The notes beneath the pieces were generated by a model, which saw only the letters and a list, made by a program, of their open reading frames with translations, did not search any database and was not told where the DNA came from. A stretch of 64,000 bases of DNA, from positions 62,001-126,000 of the forward strand of contig CAIYLG010000062.1 in NCBI GenBank assembly GCA_903927025.1, written 5' to 3'. Each line of letters opens with the position of its first letter. Within the stretch, counting starts at the first letter, position 1. The stretch comes from an uncultured Armatimonadota bacterium (GTDB lineage Bacteria > Armatimonadota > Fimbriimonadia > Fimbriimonadales > Fimbriimonadaceae). This document shows, in pieces, positions 33,856 through 42,563 of this stretch. A program made the position numbers and the translations under genes.

Positions 33856-35154
33856 TTACTGAGCCTTTAGCTGAGGACTATATCGAGGATAGCCATAGTC
33901 GTTGGTGTCTCCGGTGAGATTTCGAGGAGGCGATCCGTCGGTCGGAACTTCGAAGATGGAACGGTGCTTGTTCGGTGTGGTGACCGCAATCAGAATATGG
34001 GCTCCGTCCGGTGCCCAACTCGGTTCGTGCACCTCTCCGCCAAATTGCATTCCCTTATACTTCGCGTCCCCTTTCGCAGACAGCGTGGCAAGGGCCATCG
34101 GACTCAGGTCGCCATTAGGATCCTTTTTGCCCAAGACAATCGCCAAGGCCGTGCCATCTGGGCTGATCGCGGGTGACGTGAATGTGACTTGTCCCGCATT
34201 CGCAGCAAGGATCATGCTCTTGGTAAAGTCGAAGTAGCCGATACCGTTCACAAAAGGCTTATTTCTCTTCTTGCCATCCTTGTCTACGGCGGCAGAAGGG
34301 TCTGGGAACTGGAAGCCTGTCACGCAGAAGATGAGCGTTCCATCTTTAGGACTCACAGCCAAATCAATGTGGTCGCCAGCGATGATGGGGCTAGGTTGCA
34401 GAAGCTTCCCATCAGGTTGTAGCCGCATATCCTGATAAATCAGAATTTCTCCTGACTCACGGCGCATCACTGCGGCGATGCAGTGATGGCCATTGCACCA
34501 CTGGGCGTCTCTAAAGCTTGTTCCAAGAGTTCCGTAAACTCCCTCAAATTGGCCCTCTGTTCCGGATTCATCACCCTTGGAAGTCTGAGTGATCTCCTTG
34601 GAGGTGGGCGGCAGAACCTGACTTGTGGACTGGTTCGATGGATCAAACTCTTGAACCAGGCCTCCCGTAATGATCAGACCCTTAGCGGTGCCATCGGAGT
34701 CTTCCGTCGGCTGAGCAGGAAATCGAAGATTGCTTCGAGCACGGGTTCCGATCGTCCTTTGCTCCGCATCAGCAATATCCGGCGCCCATCGGTAAAGGTT
34801 GAAGTTGTGATCCTTGCGGTCGCTCACAAAGTAGAGGAAGTTCCCTTTCGGAGACCACGCAAGATCTCGATCGGCAGTGCCTGTGATGTGCCCAGTATCC
34901 TTATGGATCTTGCCATCTGGTGAAATCAGCACCGCCTGTTGAGACTGGGATGTGAATTCAACCGCAGAAATCCAACCCACCGAGTTCGCAGAGTGGAGTC
35001 CGCCCAGGTCAGACCTGACCTTGAGGAACCAGTAAAGTCCTCCAGCAAGGCTGCCGAACACAATCACTAGAAAAAGCGTTCGATACGTGAGGGTCTTGCT
35101 GATTTTTGGAATCAGCGACTTTGAATTCGTTTCGGGGGTACCCATAGCAATCAA
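33856..35154 (-). CDS. Membrane-anchored beta-propeller (PD40/TolB-like) protein
   Basis: A 432-residue protein with one N-terminal membrane segment (about residues 26-46) and an external beta-propeller. PD40-like repeats are visible in LAWSPKGNFLYFVSD, AVSPKDGTLIFCVTG, PAISPDGTALAIVLG and PSWAPDGAHILIAV. These are the WD40-like blades found in TolB and related proteins. It starts one base after the fmt stop and is the last gene of a long leftward run. The propeller probably binds a peptide or polymer outside the membrane; no enzyme motif is visible. Confidence 0.82.
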   Translation of the reverse strand: MIAMGTPETNSKSLIPKISKTLTYRTLFLVIVFGSLAGGLYWFLKVRSDLGGLHSANSVGWISAVEFTSQSQQAVLISPDGKIHKDTGHITGTADRDLAWSPKGNFLYFVSDRKDHNFNLYRWAPDIADAEQRTIGTRARSNLRFPAQPTEDSDGTAKGLIITGGLVQEFDPSNQSTSQVLPPTSKEITQTSKGDESGTEGQFEGVYGTLGTSFRDAQWCNGHHCIAAVMRRESGEILIYQDMRLQPDGKLLQPSPIIAGDHIDLAVSPKDGTLIFCVTGFQFPDPSAAVDKDGKKRNKPFVNGIGYFDFTKSMILAANAGQVTFTSPAISPDGTALAIVLGKKDPNGDLSPMALATLSAKGDAKYKGMQFGGEVHEPSWAPDGAHILIAVTTPNKHRSIFEVPTDGSPPRNLTGDTNDYGYPRYSPQLKAQ

Positions 35155-36063
35155 TCAAACTAAGCTCGAACCTGGGCGCAAGCGTGCCCCGTTCGCAAAA
35201 TCCTTCCCAGACATCCTCTTTTTACCTTCTGGCTGAACTTCCAGGAGTTCAAGCGCTCCGTCTGAGCACGCAACCGTTAACGGTGAGGAAGCCAGAACAG
35301 TTCCAGGCTCTCCGATCGCGGTGCAGGCGCGAGAGGACCAAATCCTCAATACTCCTGCGGAAGTCCGAACAAACGCTCCGGGCGACGGAGTAAATCCGCG
35401 CACCCTATTGTGTTCCACCTCAGCGGAGCGGAAGAAGCTAACTTCAGCTTCAGCCTTCTCGATCTTGGGAGCATTCGTCGCTGCCGATCCGTCCTGAGGG
35501 ACTCGCACGTAGTCTCCCCTGAGAATTTTTGGCATCCACTCGACTGCGAGTTCCGCGGCTAGGACGGCCAACCGGTCTTGTAGCTCACCGTAGGACTCCT
35601 CTGGCCCGATCGGCGTTCGCACGATCGAGATAACGTCTCCAGTATCCATTCCTCGATCCATCTGCATCAGCGTCACTCCTGATTCGACCTCGCCTTCGAT
35701 AATGCAGCGCTGAATCGGAGCGGCTCCACGATACCGAGGAAGAATAGATCCATGTAGGTTTATCCCCCCAATTCTTGCGGAATCCAAAACCTTCTGGGAG
35801 AGAATCTGACCGTAACTAGCAACCACCAAAGCGTCCGCCCTTTCCAGGAGCAATCTCTCCACAAACTCTGGGGCACGAGTTTTTTCCGGTGTTTCAACGG
35901 GAATGCCCAGTTCAAGTGCCAAAAGCTTTGCCGGCGACGGTTGAAGCCGCATACCGCGTCCGCTCGGACGGTCTGGCTGAGTAACCACGAGCGAAACGGA
36001 GGAAGCAAGCGCGCGTAGCGCCGGCAGGGCAAAAGATCCGGTACCGAAATAAACAAGAGACAT
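35155..36063 (-). CDS. fmt: Methionyl-tRNA formyltransferase
   Basis: A 302-residue enzyme of normal length. It has LVYFGTGSFALPAL at the N-terminus, VTQPDRPSGRGMRLQPSPAK, INLHGSILPRYRGAAPIQ (the formyl-folate binding block with the catalytic Asn/His region), and GDVISI followed by the C-terminal OB domain (VRGFTPSPGAFV). It formylates Met-tRNA(fMet) using 10-formyl-tetrahydrofolate, the substrate step before initiation. def follows the expected arrangement, 18 bases upstream on the same strand. The pairing with def and prmC makes this a translation-related operon. Confidence 0.95.
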   Translation of the reverse strand: MSLVYFGTGSFALPALRALASSVSLVVTQPDRPSGRGMRLQPSPAKLLALELGIPVETPEKTRAPEFVERLLLERADALVVASYGQILSQKVLDSARIGGINLHGSILPRYRGAAPIQRCIIEGEVESGVTLMQMDRGMDTGDVISIVRTPIGPEESYGELQDRLAVLAAELAVEWMPKILRGDYVRVPQDGSAATNAPKIEKAEAEVSFFRSAEVEHNRVRGFTPSPGAFVRTSAGVLRIWSSRACTAIGEPGTVLASSPLTVACSDGALELLEVQPEGKKRMSGKDFANGARLRPGSSLV

Positions 36064-36081
36064 CAGTTCGCTGCCGCGGTG

Positions 36082-36666
36082 CTACTCAACGTCTGGGGTC
36101 GAGCCGTCTGGATGCATCCAATGCAGTGTCTCCTGAATCACTTTGTCGATAAACAAAATGCCCTCAAGGTGATCGACTTCGTGTTGGACGATCCGGGCTG
36201 GCATTCCTTCCAGCTCATAAGTCAGCTCCCTGCCCCTACGGTCCGTCGCTTCCACTTCGATGTAGTCGTATCGTTTGACATCGCCATACAGTCCGGGAAT
36301 GCTTAGGCAACCCTCTTGGCCAATTTGCTCGCCCTCGGCCTTTACGATCTTAGGGTTGATCAGTGCGGTGGGTCGCATCCCCTCTGGAGCGATGACGATG
36401 AGCCTCTGAAGCAGCCCCACTTGGGGAGCGGCCAGCCCAACCCCGTTTGCCTTGCGCATGATTCTCATCATGTCGTCAATCAAGAGGTTTGTCTTCTTAG
36501 TAATCTTTGGGATGTCCAAGGCAACCTGTCGAAGCACTTCGGCAGGAATCTTTACAACCGGATGCTCCCGGTCGTGGACATAGAGATGCCTATATTCGTC
36601 CGGGACGACGATCTGCATTCCAACGATTATGTCTTGTGCAGTCAAGAAATGCTCCCCTAACTCCAT
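36082..36666 (-). CDS. def: Peptide deformylase
   Basis: A 194-residue metalloenzyme. All three motifs are present: GVGLAAPQVGL, EGCLSIPG with the Cys ligand, and HEVDHLEG with two His ligands and the catalytic Glu. It removes the formyl group from nascent chains. I keep the ATG at 36666, because GGAGG lies seven bases upstream; an alternative start at 36618 has no such site. The first codons overlap the end of prmC by 10 bases, indicating coupling. The N-terminus is longer than in minimal deformylases by about 20 residues. Confidence 0.95.
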   Translation of the reverse strand: MELGEHFLTAQDIIVGMQIVVPDEYRHLYVHDREHPVVKIPAEVLRQVALDIPKITKKTNLLIDDMMRIMRKANGVGLAAPQVGLLQRLIVIAPEGMRPTALINPKIVKAEGEQIGQEGCLSIPGLYGDVKRYDYIEVEATDRRGRELTYELEGMPARIVQHEVDHLEGILFIDKVIQETLHWMHPDGSTPDVE

Positions 36667-37496
36667 TCGCCCGCCTCCATTACGACAACCCGCGCAATTC
36701 CAGCAAGGTCGGGCACCGTTTGAACCGGTCTCCAGTCGAAAGATTTCAGCAGTTCAGTCACCCTAGCTGCCTGAGTATGTCCCACCTCAAGAAAGAGTCG
36801 GCCCCAAGGGGCAATACAGCCCCTAGCTTCATCGGCAATTCGCTGATAGAATGCCAATCCAGAATCTCCCGCGAAGAGGGCAAGCGATGGCTCAAACTCC
36901 CTAACCTCTTCAGGCAAAGATTCATGGACGCCGATATAGGGTGGATTAGAAACGATGATATCAAACTTGCGATCTCCAAGTTCCTGGAATCCATCTGACT
37001 TCACAATCTCCACGTCTACATTGAGATGTTCAGCGTTTAAGCTTGCCCAACGGAGAGCGGCATCGGATAGATCTGAACAGACCACCTTGGCTGCAGGCAA
37101 TTCAAGTTTAAGCGTTTCCCCAATGCAGCCCGATCCAGTACACAGATCAAGGATAGAGAGTTCATCTGAGCGAGACTGACTGCAGTGCGCGAGCACCGAT
37201 TCCACCAAAGTTTCCGTATCCTGCCGAGGTATGAGAACTCCGGAACCTACAAGAAATCTTCTTCCAAAGAATTCTCGCCAGCCCAAAAGATACGAGAGCG
37301 GCTCATGGGCAAGGCGCCTCTGGAGCAACCCCTCTCCTGCCAGTTCCGGAAAGTCCTCTTCAGCATGCGCGAACAGCCAAGTTCGATCCACCAGCAGTAC
37401 GTGGGCGGCAAGAAGCTGTGCTTCTAAAGCAGGAGCCTCAATGCCAACTCCCAAGAGTCTTGCCTGCGCCGATTGGATCCACTCACGAATCGTCAT
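36657..37496 (-). CDS. prmC: Release factor N5-glutamine methyltransferase PrmC (HemK)
   Basis: A 279-residue class I methyltransferase. The N-terminal helical domain is followed by the SAM motif ILDLCTGSGCIGETL and the substrate motif IIVSNPPYIGVHESLPEEVREFEPSLALF, with the NPPY that binds the target Gln. It methylates the GGQ motif of RF1 and RF2 in the cytoplasm. The gene lies 9 bases downstream of hflX and overlaps def. The N-terminal domain PRxDTETL block (LIPRQDTETLVES) is also present. Its length and order of motifs are normal. Confidence 0.95.
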   Translation of the reverse strand: MTIREWIQSAQARLLGVGIEAPALEAQLLAAHVLLVDRTWLFAHAEEDFPELAGEGLLQRRLAHEPLSYLLGWREFFGRRFLVGSGVLIPRQDTETLVESVLAHCSQSRSDELSILDLCTGSGCIGETLKLELPAAKVVCSDLSDAALRWASLNAEHLNVDVEIVKSDGFQELGDRKFDIIVSNPPYIGVHESLPEEVREFEPSLALFAGDSGLAFYQRIADEARGCIAPWGRLFLEVGHTQAARVTELLKSFDWRPVQTVPDLAGIARVVVMEAGEWS

Positions 37497-37505
37497 GCCG
37501 GAAAG

Positions 37506-38774
37506 TTATTCAATGGCGAACTGCGCGAGCTTGTAACGCATCTCCTCAACCAACTCGGCTTCGACATAGATTCCCTGCTCGCCATACTCTTCCTTAAGCA
37601 CTCGTCCGTAGTCATAGCACTCCTGTAGGAGGTGCTGGTGCGCATAGGGGATCATCACCTTTACGGCGCCAAGAAGCTCTTGGACCATCTTCTTGATCGC
37701 AGTCTGTAGGTCTGCCATACCCTCCCCGGTTAAGGAGGAGATTGCGACACTGTCGGGCCACTCTGCGACGATCCTGCGCAGCGCAGCTTGATCAGGAACA
37801 ATATCTATCTTATTGAACAGGGTGAGCATCGGCTTATCTTGAGCGCCGAGTGTTTCCAGAGTCGACAAGACTGCATCTCGCTGGACTTCCCACGCAGGAT
37901 TTGAAAGATCCACCACATGAAGCACGAAATCAGAGTAGGTCACCTCTTCCAATGTCGATTGGAACGCGGCAACAAGGTGCGTCGGTAGGTTGCGAATAAA
38001 TCCGACGGTGTCCGTGAGAAAGAGCGCATACCCATCAGGAAGGTCAATTTTTCTCGTCGTAGGGTCCAGGGTCGCAAATGGCATGGCATCAACGAGCACA
38101 TCTGTCCCCGCCATCCGATTCATCAGTGTCGACTTCCCTGCGCTGGTGTAACCCACAATTGAGGCAAATGGAAACGGATGCTTGCGCCGGCTCGCACGCT
38201 GCTGGTCTCGCACGCGCTTGACTTCTTCGATTTCTCCCTTGAGAACAGAGATCTTGTCGCGCACAAGCCGCTTATCGGATTCCAGCTTTGTTTCGCCCGG
38301 ACCACGCATTCCGATACCACCCTTTTGGCGCTCGAACTTCGTGTACACACTCATGAGCTTGGGCATCATGTAGGTCAGCTGAGCCAGTTCTACCTGGAGC
38401 ATGCCTTCCCTGGTTCGTGCTCGGCGGGCAAAGATGTCCAGGATCAGCTGGGTTCGATCAACAACTTTGCAGCCAAAGGCTTCCTCAAGGTTGCGCTGCT
38501 GCATGCCGCTGACTTCGGCATCGATGAGGACAACATCAGCCCTCGTCTCTTTGGCTAGCATCGAGATTTCCTCGACCTTTCCTTTGCCGACAAATGTTCC
38601 CTTGTAGGGACGATCCAGCCTCTGTCGAATACTGGCGACTGGCTCGACATTGGCAGCTTCACAAAGCCCCTGAAGCTCATCTTCGACGACTTGGTCTTCG
38701 GAGGCGTCCTCGTTGATGTAAACGAGGACTGCTGTTTCGATTGGTAATTCTAGGTTTGCGAGGGCTTTTGCCAT
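37506..38774 (-). CDS. hflX: Ribosome-splitting GTPase HflX
   Basis: A 422-residue GTPase. The N-terminal HflX domain contains DVVLIDAEVSGMQQRNLEEAFGCKVVDRTQLILDIFARRARTREG (cited in part), followed by a coiled helix, then G1 VGYTSAGKSTLMN, G3 DTVGFI and G4 FNKID. HflX binds the 50S subunit and splits stalled ribosomes under stress. The order of motifs and overall length are normal. It lies between the outer-membrane barrel gene and prmC in the leftward run, close to the translation genes def and fmt. Confidence 0.95.
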   Translation of the reverse strand: MAKALANLELPIETAVLVYINEDASEDQVVEDELQGLCEAANVEPVASIRQRLDRPYKGTFVGKGKVEEISMLAKETRADVVLIDAEVSGMQQRNLEEAFGCKVVDRTQLILDIFARRARTREGMLQVELAQLTYMMPKLMSVYTKFERQKGGIGMRGPGETKLESDKRLVRDKISVLKGEIEEVKRVRDQQRASRRKHPFPFASIVGYTSAGKSTLMNRMAGTDVLVDAMPFATLDPTTRKIDLPDGYALFLTDTVGFIRNLPTHLVAAFQSTLEEVTYSDFVLHVVDLSNPAWEVQRDAVLSTLETLGAQDKPMLTLFNKIDIVPDQAALRRIVAEWPDSVAISSLTGEGMADLQTAIKKMVQELLGAVKVMIPYAHQHLLQECYDYGRVLKEEYGEQGIYVEAELVEEMRYKLAQFAIE

Positions 38775-38848
38775 TCAGTTTTGTTCCGCGAGTGAAACAA
38801 ACGGCAAGCCCAGCAATGTCACAGCCCTGAGGGTCAATGACGCTTGTA

Positions 38849-39403
38849 TTAGAGGCTGAACAGCGAATAGGTCGCTGACAGACTCCAACCGCTGAAGCTC
38901 AAACCGCTTGATGGAGTGAAATAGTTGTAGGCGGCAGAGACTTTGATCTTGTTGCTGAGCAGAATTCCACCTTCAATTCCGTAGGTGGCGCCAAATGCTT
39001 TTGCCGAATCATGCTCGCCCGATGAAAGGTCGGTGATGCTGTAATCATAGTACGCAACGCCCGCAAACGGCCTCACATAAGGCAGAAACTTCGAGCTGGT
39101 GTCTGTCCCAAAATGATACTCATATCCGTATGTGAAGGGCAGAACGAACAGCTTGTTCCCGTTTCCGTTCGCAATGATCAGGTTGTACTGCGGCGTGATC
39201 GATCCTTCTGCAGGTCGCTTCGTGGAGGCTCCGCCCAGACCAAACTGAATTGCCTGGTTGCCAAGATCGTGTCGAACCTGGGAACTTGTGGGCGTGTAGA
39301 TACCGACAGAAACGCCGATACCTGTTTGAGAATTCTGTTGGGCGTTTGCCATCGACGCGACGGCGAGAAGCACAGAGGCAGCTGCTAGAGACTTAATCTT
39401 CAT
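38849..39403 (-). CDS. Outer-membrane beta-barrel protein, OmpA/opacity-like size
   Basis: A 184-residue protein with a signal peptide (KSLAAASVLLAVASMANA, then Gln) and alternating amphipathic strands consistent with an 8-stranded barrel. It ends in a hydrophobic strand terminating in Phe-Ser-Leu (SLSATYSLFSL), close to the terminal aromatic rule. Strand-like segments include LFVLPFTYGYEYHFG and IKVSAAYNYF. I prefer ATG 39403; the upstream GTG at 39412 is possible. It implies an outer membrane in the host. It is 18 bases after the creatininase-like stop. Confidence 0.78.
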   Translation of the reverse strand: MKIKSLAAASVLLAVASMANAQQNSQTGIGVSVGIYTPTSSQVRHDLGNQAIQFGLGGASTKRPAEGSITPQYNLIIANGNGNKLFVLPFTYGYEYHFGTDTSSKFLPYVRPFAGVAYYDYSITDLSSGEHDSAKAFGATYGIEGGILLSNKIKVSAAYNYFTPSSGLSFSGWSLSATYSLFSL

Positions 39404-39421
39404 GTTTGACACCCGGGCGGA

Positions 39422-40183
39422 TTACAACCCTCGAAGAACATACCCGTTTGCCAGGGCGGATAGATCCGAGACTAACCCCGAACATGCCGCGTCGAAAATC
39501 TTTTCTCCCTTCTCCGCATTGGCCAGGGTCGCAAAACCAAAGGAACCCTGCTCTGTAATCTCATCGAAGTGATGCACAAGGCCAGAAATTGGAGGTGACG
39601 GAGCGAGGCCATCATCACGCAGTAGTTCGATCTGTACGAGACCTGGATGCAGGTGGAGCATTAAACTGGCCTCTGCCTCACAAGCGTGGCGCATCTGTTT
39701 GAGCGGGCCAGTGAGGGTTTCGGAGATGCAGCTTTGAGCGAAGTCATAGTAGGCACGATGCGCAAAGGTCACTTCGGGATGGCTCTGCTTGAGATGTCTC
39801 AAGACGATGGCGTTCGGTTCGGTGTTCCCACCGTGACCGTTCAAAAGATAGAACTTGTGAAACCCGAACCCCAATAACGACTCCACAACGCTTTCAATCG
39901 CGAGCTGGTAAGCCGAGAAACTCGCGCTCAAAGTTCCACAGAATCCAAGGTGGTGGGCACTTGCACCCAGCCACAGAGTTGGCGTCAGGAGGACTCGGTC
40001 CTGTAGCTTTGATTCGATCCGCTCAGCCACAGCCGTCACGATCAAGGAATCGGTAAAGAGAGGAAGCGCCGGACCGTGCTGCTCAAGGGAACCCGTCGGG
40101 ATGACGACAACTCCATCGCGGCTAAATGTGTCGGCTGTTTGCCATGTTGCTTCGTGAAGCTTCACCCAACAAGGATACAGCAC
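39422..40183 (-). CDS. Creatininase-family amidohydrolase
   Basis: A 253-residue creatininase-type protein. The metal-binding blocks are PTGSLEQHGPALPLFTDSLI (Glu, His, Asp ligands), SAHHLGFCGTLS, and LLNGHGGNTEPN. The C-terminal AEASLMLHLHPGLV region is also typical. The family includes creatinine amidohydrolase and MftE-like peptidases acting on modified peptides, so the substrate cannot be fixed. The start is GTG 40183; GTG 40165, beginning VKLHEATW, matches the family N-terminus better and is an equal choice. It lies 18 bases downstream of dnaA. Confidence 0.87.
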   Translation of the reverse strand: MLYPCWVKLHEATWQTADTFSRDGVVVIPTGSLEQHGPALPLFTDSLIVTAVAERIESKLQDRVLLTPTLWLGASAHHLGFCGTLSASFSAYQLAIESVVESLLGFGFHKFYLLNGHGGNTEPNAIVLRHLKQSHPEVTFAHRAYYDFAQSCISETLTGPLKQMRHACEAEASLMLHLHPGLVQIELLRDDGLAPSPPISGLVHHFDEITEQGSFGFATLANAEKGEKIFDAACSGLVSDLSALANGYVLRGL

Positions 40184-40201
40184 CGAGAACTCGAGGAAAC
40201 C

Positions 40202-41578
40202 TCAACTCTCTGGGTCAAGGTTTCGAATCAGCATTTTGACGGCGGCCTTAAGGTCTTTGTCTTGGTGCATCATCTCGGAAATCTTGGTATAGCCGTGCAT
40301 CATCGACGTGTGGTCCCGATCGCCGAACAAGCCGCCAATATGCTTCCAAGAGTCGCCAGTGATTTCTCGTGTGATGAACACCGCGACGTGGCGGGCATGG
40401 ACGATGGGTGCCTTGCGCGAAATGCCTCTAATCTCGTCTGAAGAGATCCGGAAGTGCTTCCCTACGGCATCCACGATCTGATTGAATCCGGGTTTGGCAA
40501 GCGCACCAGCTCTGAAGTATTGCTCAACCATTTCCTGTGCTAAGTCCAGAGAAATCTGCATCCCCTCAACGCTGGCTTGGGCAGTAAGCTTGGTCAGAGC
40601 GCCTTCTAGCTTTCGGATATTCCCAGGAACGTTCTCAGCCAGATACATGGCAATCGTGTGGGGGAGCTCAATTCGCTCCTGGGCAGCCTTTGTCAGGAGG
40701 ATCGCACACCGAGTCTCCGTGTCCGGCATCTGGATATCCGCTACGAGTCCCGACTCAAAGCGAGATCGAAGCCGCTCTTCCATGAGGAAAAGATCTTTGG
40801 GCGGCCGGTCTGAGCTCAGTACGATCTGTTTGCCCAGCGAATACAGGTAGTTGAAAGTGTGAAAAATCTCTTCCTGGGTCTTATCTTTGCCAGCGATGAA
40901 CTGAATATCGTCGACTAGCCAGACGGCAACTGCGCGCTGAGATTTACGGAAACTGTCAATCCTGCCGTTCTGCAGTGCGTTGACGAACTCTTCCGCGAAC
41001 TGCTGAGCACTCACGTAGACCAGCGGCGTCTTGGGATTCACATCGAGAATGTCGCGAGCAATGGAGTGCAGAAGGTGCGTTTTCCCGAGGCCCGATGCGC
41101 CGTAGATGAAAAGCGGGTTGTACTTCTTGCCAGGCGCGGCGGCAACTGCCTTCGCCCCTGCAAAAGCGAGTCGATTGCTCTGCCCTCGAACGAAGGTATC
41201 AAACGAGAATCGCTCTGACGGCTGAAAGCGACTGTTGATTTCGGTCGCAACGGGGATTGGGGAAACCGTTGTAATCGGTGCGACTTTCTTCTCTTGCGCT
41301 TGAAGAACCAACTCGATGACGACATGGCCGCCAATCTCATCAGACAGCAGGCTTTGAATCGTGCCAAGGTATCGCTCCTTGACCCACTCCATCACAAACC
41401 GCCCAGGGACGTTCACATGAGCAACGCCGCCGCGGAGGCCAACTGGCTCTAGCGGGCGAATAAATCGATCAAACCATGCGGTCGGCAATTCGGGCGCAAG
41501 ACGCTTGAGCACACCTGCCCATGCTTGCTGGAGATCGTTGCCGTGGCTGCTGGTTTCATCGTTAAAAAGGTTTGTCAT
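40202..41578 (-). CDS. dnaA: Chromosomal replication initiator DnaA
   Basis: A 458-residue initiator from ATG 41578. Domain I helix block (LQQAWAGVLKRLAPE), a variable linker, domain III with Walker A GASGLGKTHLLHSI, Walker B VWLVDDIQFIAGK, and sensor-type segments, then domain IV with ISRKAPIVHARHVAVFITREITGDSW and the signature DRDHTSMMHGYTKI. It binds DnaA boxes and opens the origin. A longer frame upstream would add 36 unconserved residues and is rejected. dnaN and gyrB are not adjacent, so the origin region is not of the classical dnaA-dnaN type. It heads a long leftward run. Confidence 0.97.
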   Translation of the reverse strand: MTNLFNDETSSHGNDLQQAWAGVLKRLAPELPTAWFDRFIRPLEPVGLRGGVAHVNVPGRFVMEWVKERYLGTIQSLLSDEIGGHVVIELVLQAQEKKVAPITTVSPIPVATEINSRFQPSERFSFDTFVRGQSNRLAFAGAKAVAAAPGKKYNPLFIYGASGLGKTHLLHSIARDILDVNPKTPLVYVSAQQFAEEFVNALQNGRIDSFRKSQRAVAVWLVDDIQFIAGKDKTQEEIFHTFNYLYSLGKQIVLSSDRPPKDLFLMEERLRSRFESGLVADIQMPDTETRCAILLTKAAQERIELPHTIAMYLAENVPGNIRKLEGALTKLTAQASVEGMQISLDLAQEMVEQYFRAGALAKPGFNQIVDAVGKHFRISSDEIRGISRKAPIVHARHVAVFITREITGDSWKHIGGLFGDRDHTSMMHGYTKISEMMHQDKDLKAAVKMLIRNLDPES

Positions 41579-41789
41579 GGTAGCGTCTGAGGGACGACTA
41601 TTCGTCCGGTTGGGGATCGGATTATACACGTGCTGGTGCAGCCCTGACGAACTTTTATCAGAACTCACAGCAGTCAAAATTGGCAAAGAATCGGGTTCTT
41701 ATGCCTTGTGAACGCCGTAGAAGATCCATATACAGTTTTTTCCTGCATTTTTCGATGTTTTTCGGCATATTCTCAAACATGTATGACAG
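41579..41789. promoter_or_regulatory. dnaA upstream gap, weak origin candidate
   Basis: A 211-base divergent gap between dnaA and the thiamin pyrophosphokinase gene. One near-match to a DnaA box is TTATACACG at 41622-41630 (8 of 9 with TTATNCACA). An AT-rich tract runs from about 41728 to 41775. I find no cluster of boxes, so it may be only the dnaA promoter with an autoregulatory site. Confidence 0.3.
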
Positions 41790-42521
41790 ATGTCTACAGA
41801 GTTCAGCGACCTGATAATGCAGCGGATTCAGGACCCGTTTTCAGCCCGAGTACTATACAAAGCGGTGGCCACAAAGCTTAACAAACCAAGAGTGCTGGGA
41901 GTACTTGGAGGGAACGATTTTCCCTCTGAAAGGCTCAAAATGTGGGCAGAAACTGCCGACCAAATTTTCGCGGCAGATGGTGGCGCAAACTTGCTCCGAA
42001 TGGTTGGAATCACACCATTGTTGACTTTGGGGGATCTGGATTCGATCGAGCCTGAGAGTGCAGCGTCACAGTTAGAACTTATCCATATCGCTGACCAAGA
42101 CTCCTCCGACTGCGACAAACTCCTGGCATATGTGTCGGGACGAGGAATTGAGGCGATTACTCTAATCTGTGTCGAAGGAGATCTGGTCGACCATCTGCTC
42201 GGTTCTCTGTTTAGCGCCACAAAATCGGATCTTGAAATTCGGCTCGCATTAAGAAGAGGGACAGGACATATCCTTCGCGGTCCAGTCCAAACTGAGTACT
42301 CGATTCCCAAAGGATCAAGGCTGTCGCTTCTACCGATTTCAGACTGCAGCGAAGTTTCCCTTGAGGGCACCGAATGGCAGCTTGATCAGGCTGAAATGAG
42401 CACCACGGGTCTTTCGAGTTTGTCAAATAAGGCAACCGGAAGGGTTAAGGTCTCAATGTCAACCGGCACCGCGGTCCTTATCGCGAGTCATCCAGATTTA
42501 GAAACTCCACACTGGGAGTAG
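41790..42521 (+). CDS. Thiamin pyrophosphokinase
   Basis: A 243-residue protein of the ThiN/TPK fold. Motifs are ADGGANLLRMVGITPLLTLGDLDSIEPES, HIADQDSSDCDKLLAYV, and CVEGDLVDHLLGSLFSA, which correspond to the ATP and thiamin site blocks; the usual GRxDH is here GDLVDH. The C-terminal beta domain has LSNKATGRVKVSMSTGTAVL. It phosphorylates thiamin to thiamin diphosphate in the cytoplasm. The start at 41790 is favoured, with Met10 as an alternative. The family also includes a DUF115-like group, so specificity is likely but not certain. Confidence 0.82.
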   Translation: MSTEFSDLIMQRIQDPFSARVLYKAVATKLNKPRVLGVLGGNDFPSERLKMWAETADQIFAADGGANLLRMVGITPLLTLGDLDSIEPESAASQLELIHIADQDSSDCDKLLAYVSGRGIEAITLICVEGDLVDHLLGSLFSATKSDLEIRLALRRGTGHILRGPVQTEYSIPKGSRLSLLPISDCSEVSLEGTEWQLDQAEMSTTGLSSLSNKATGRVKVSMSTGTAVLIASHPDLETPHWE

Positions 42522-42563
42522 CAGAAACCTGCGAATCTCTTCCGGTCATGGCAAAATGGCGAG

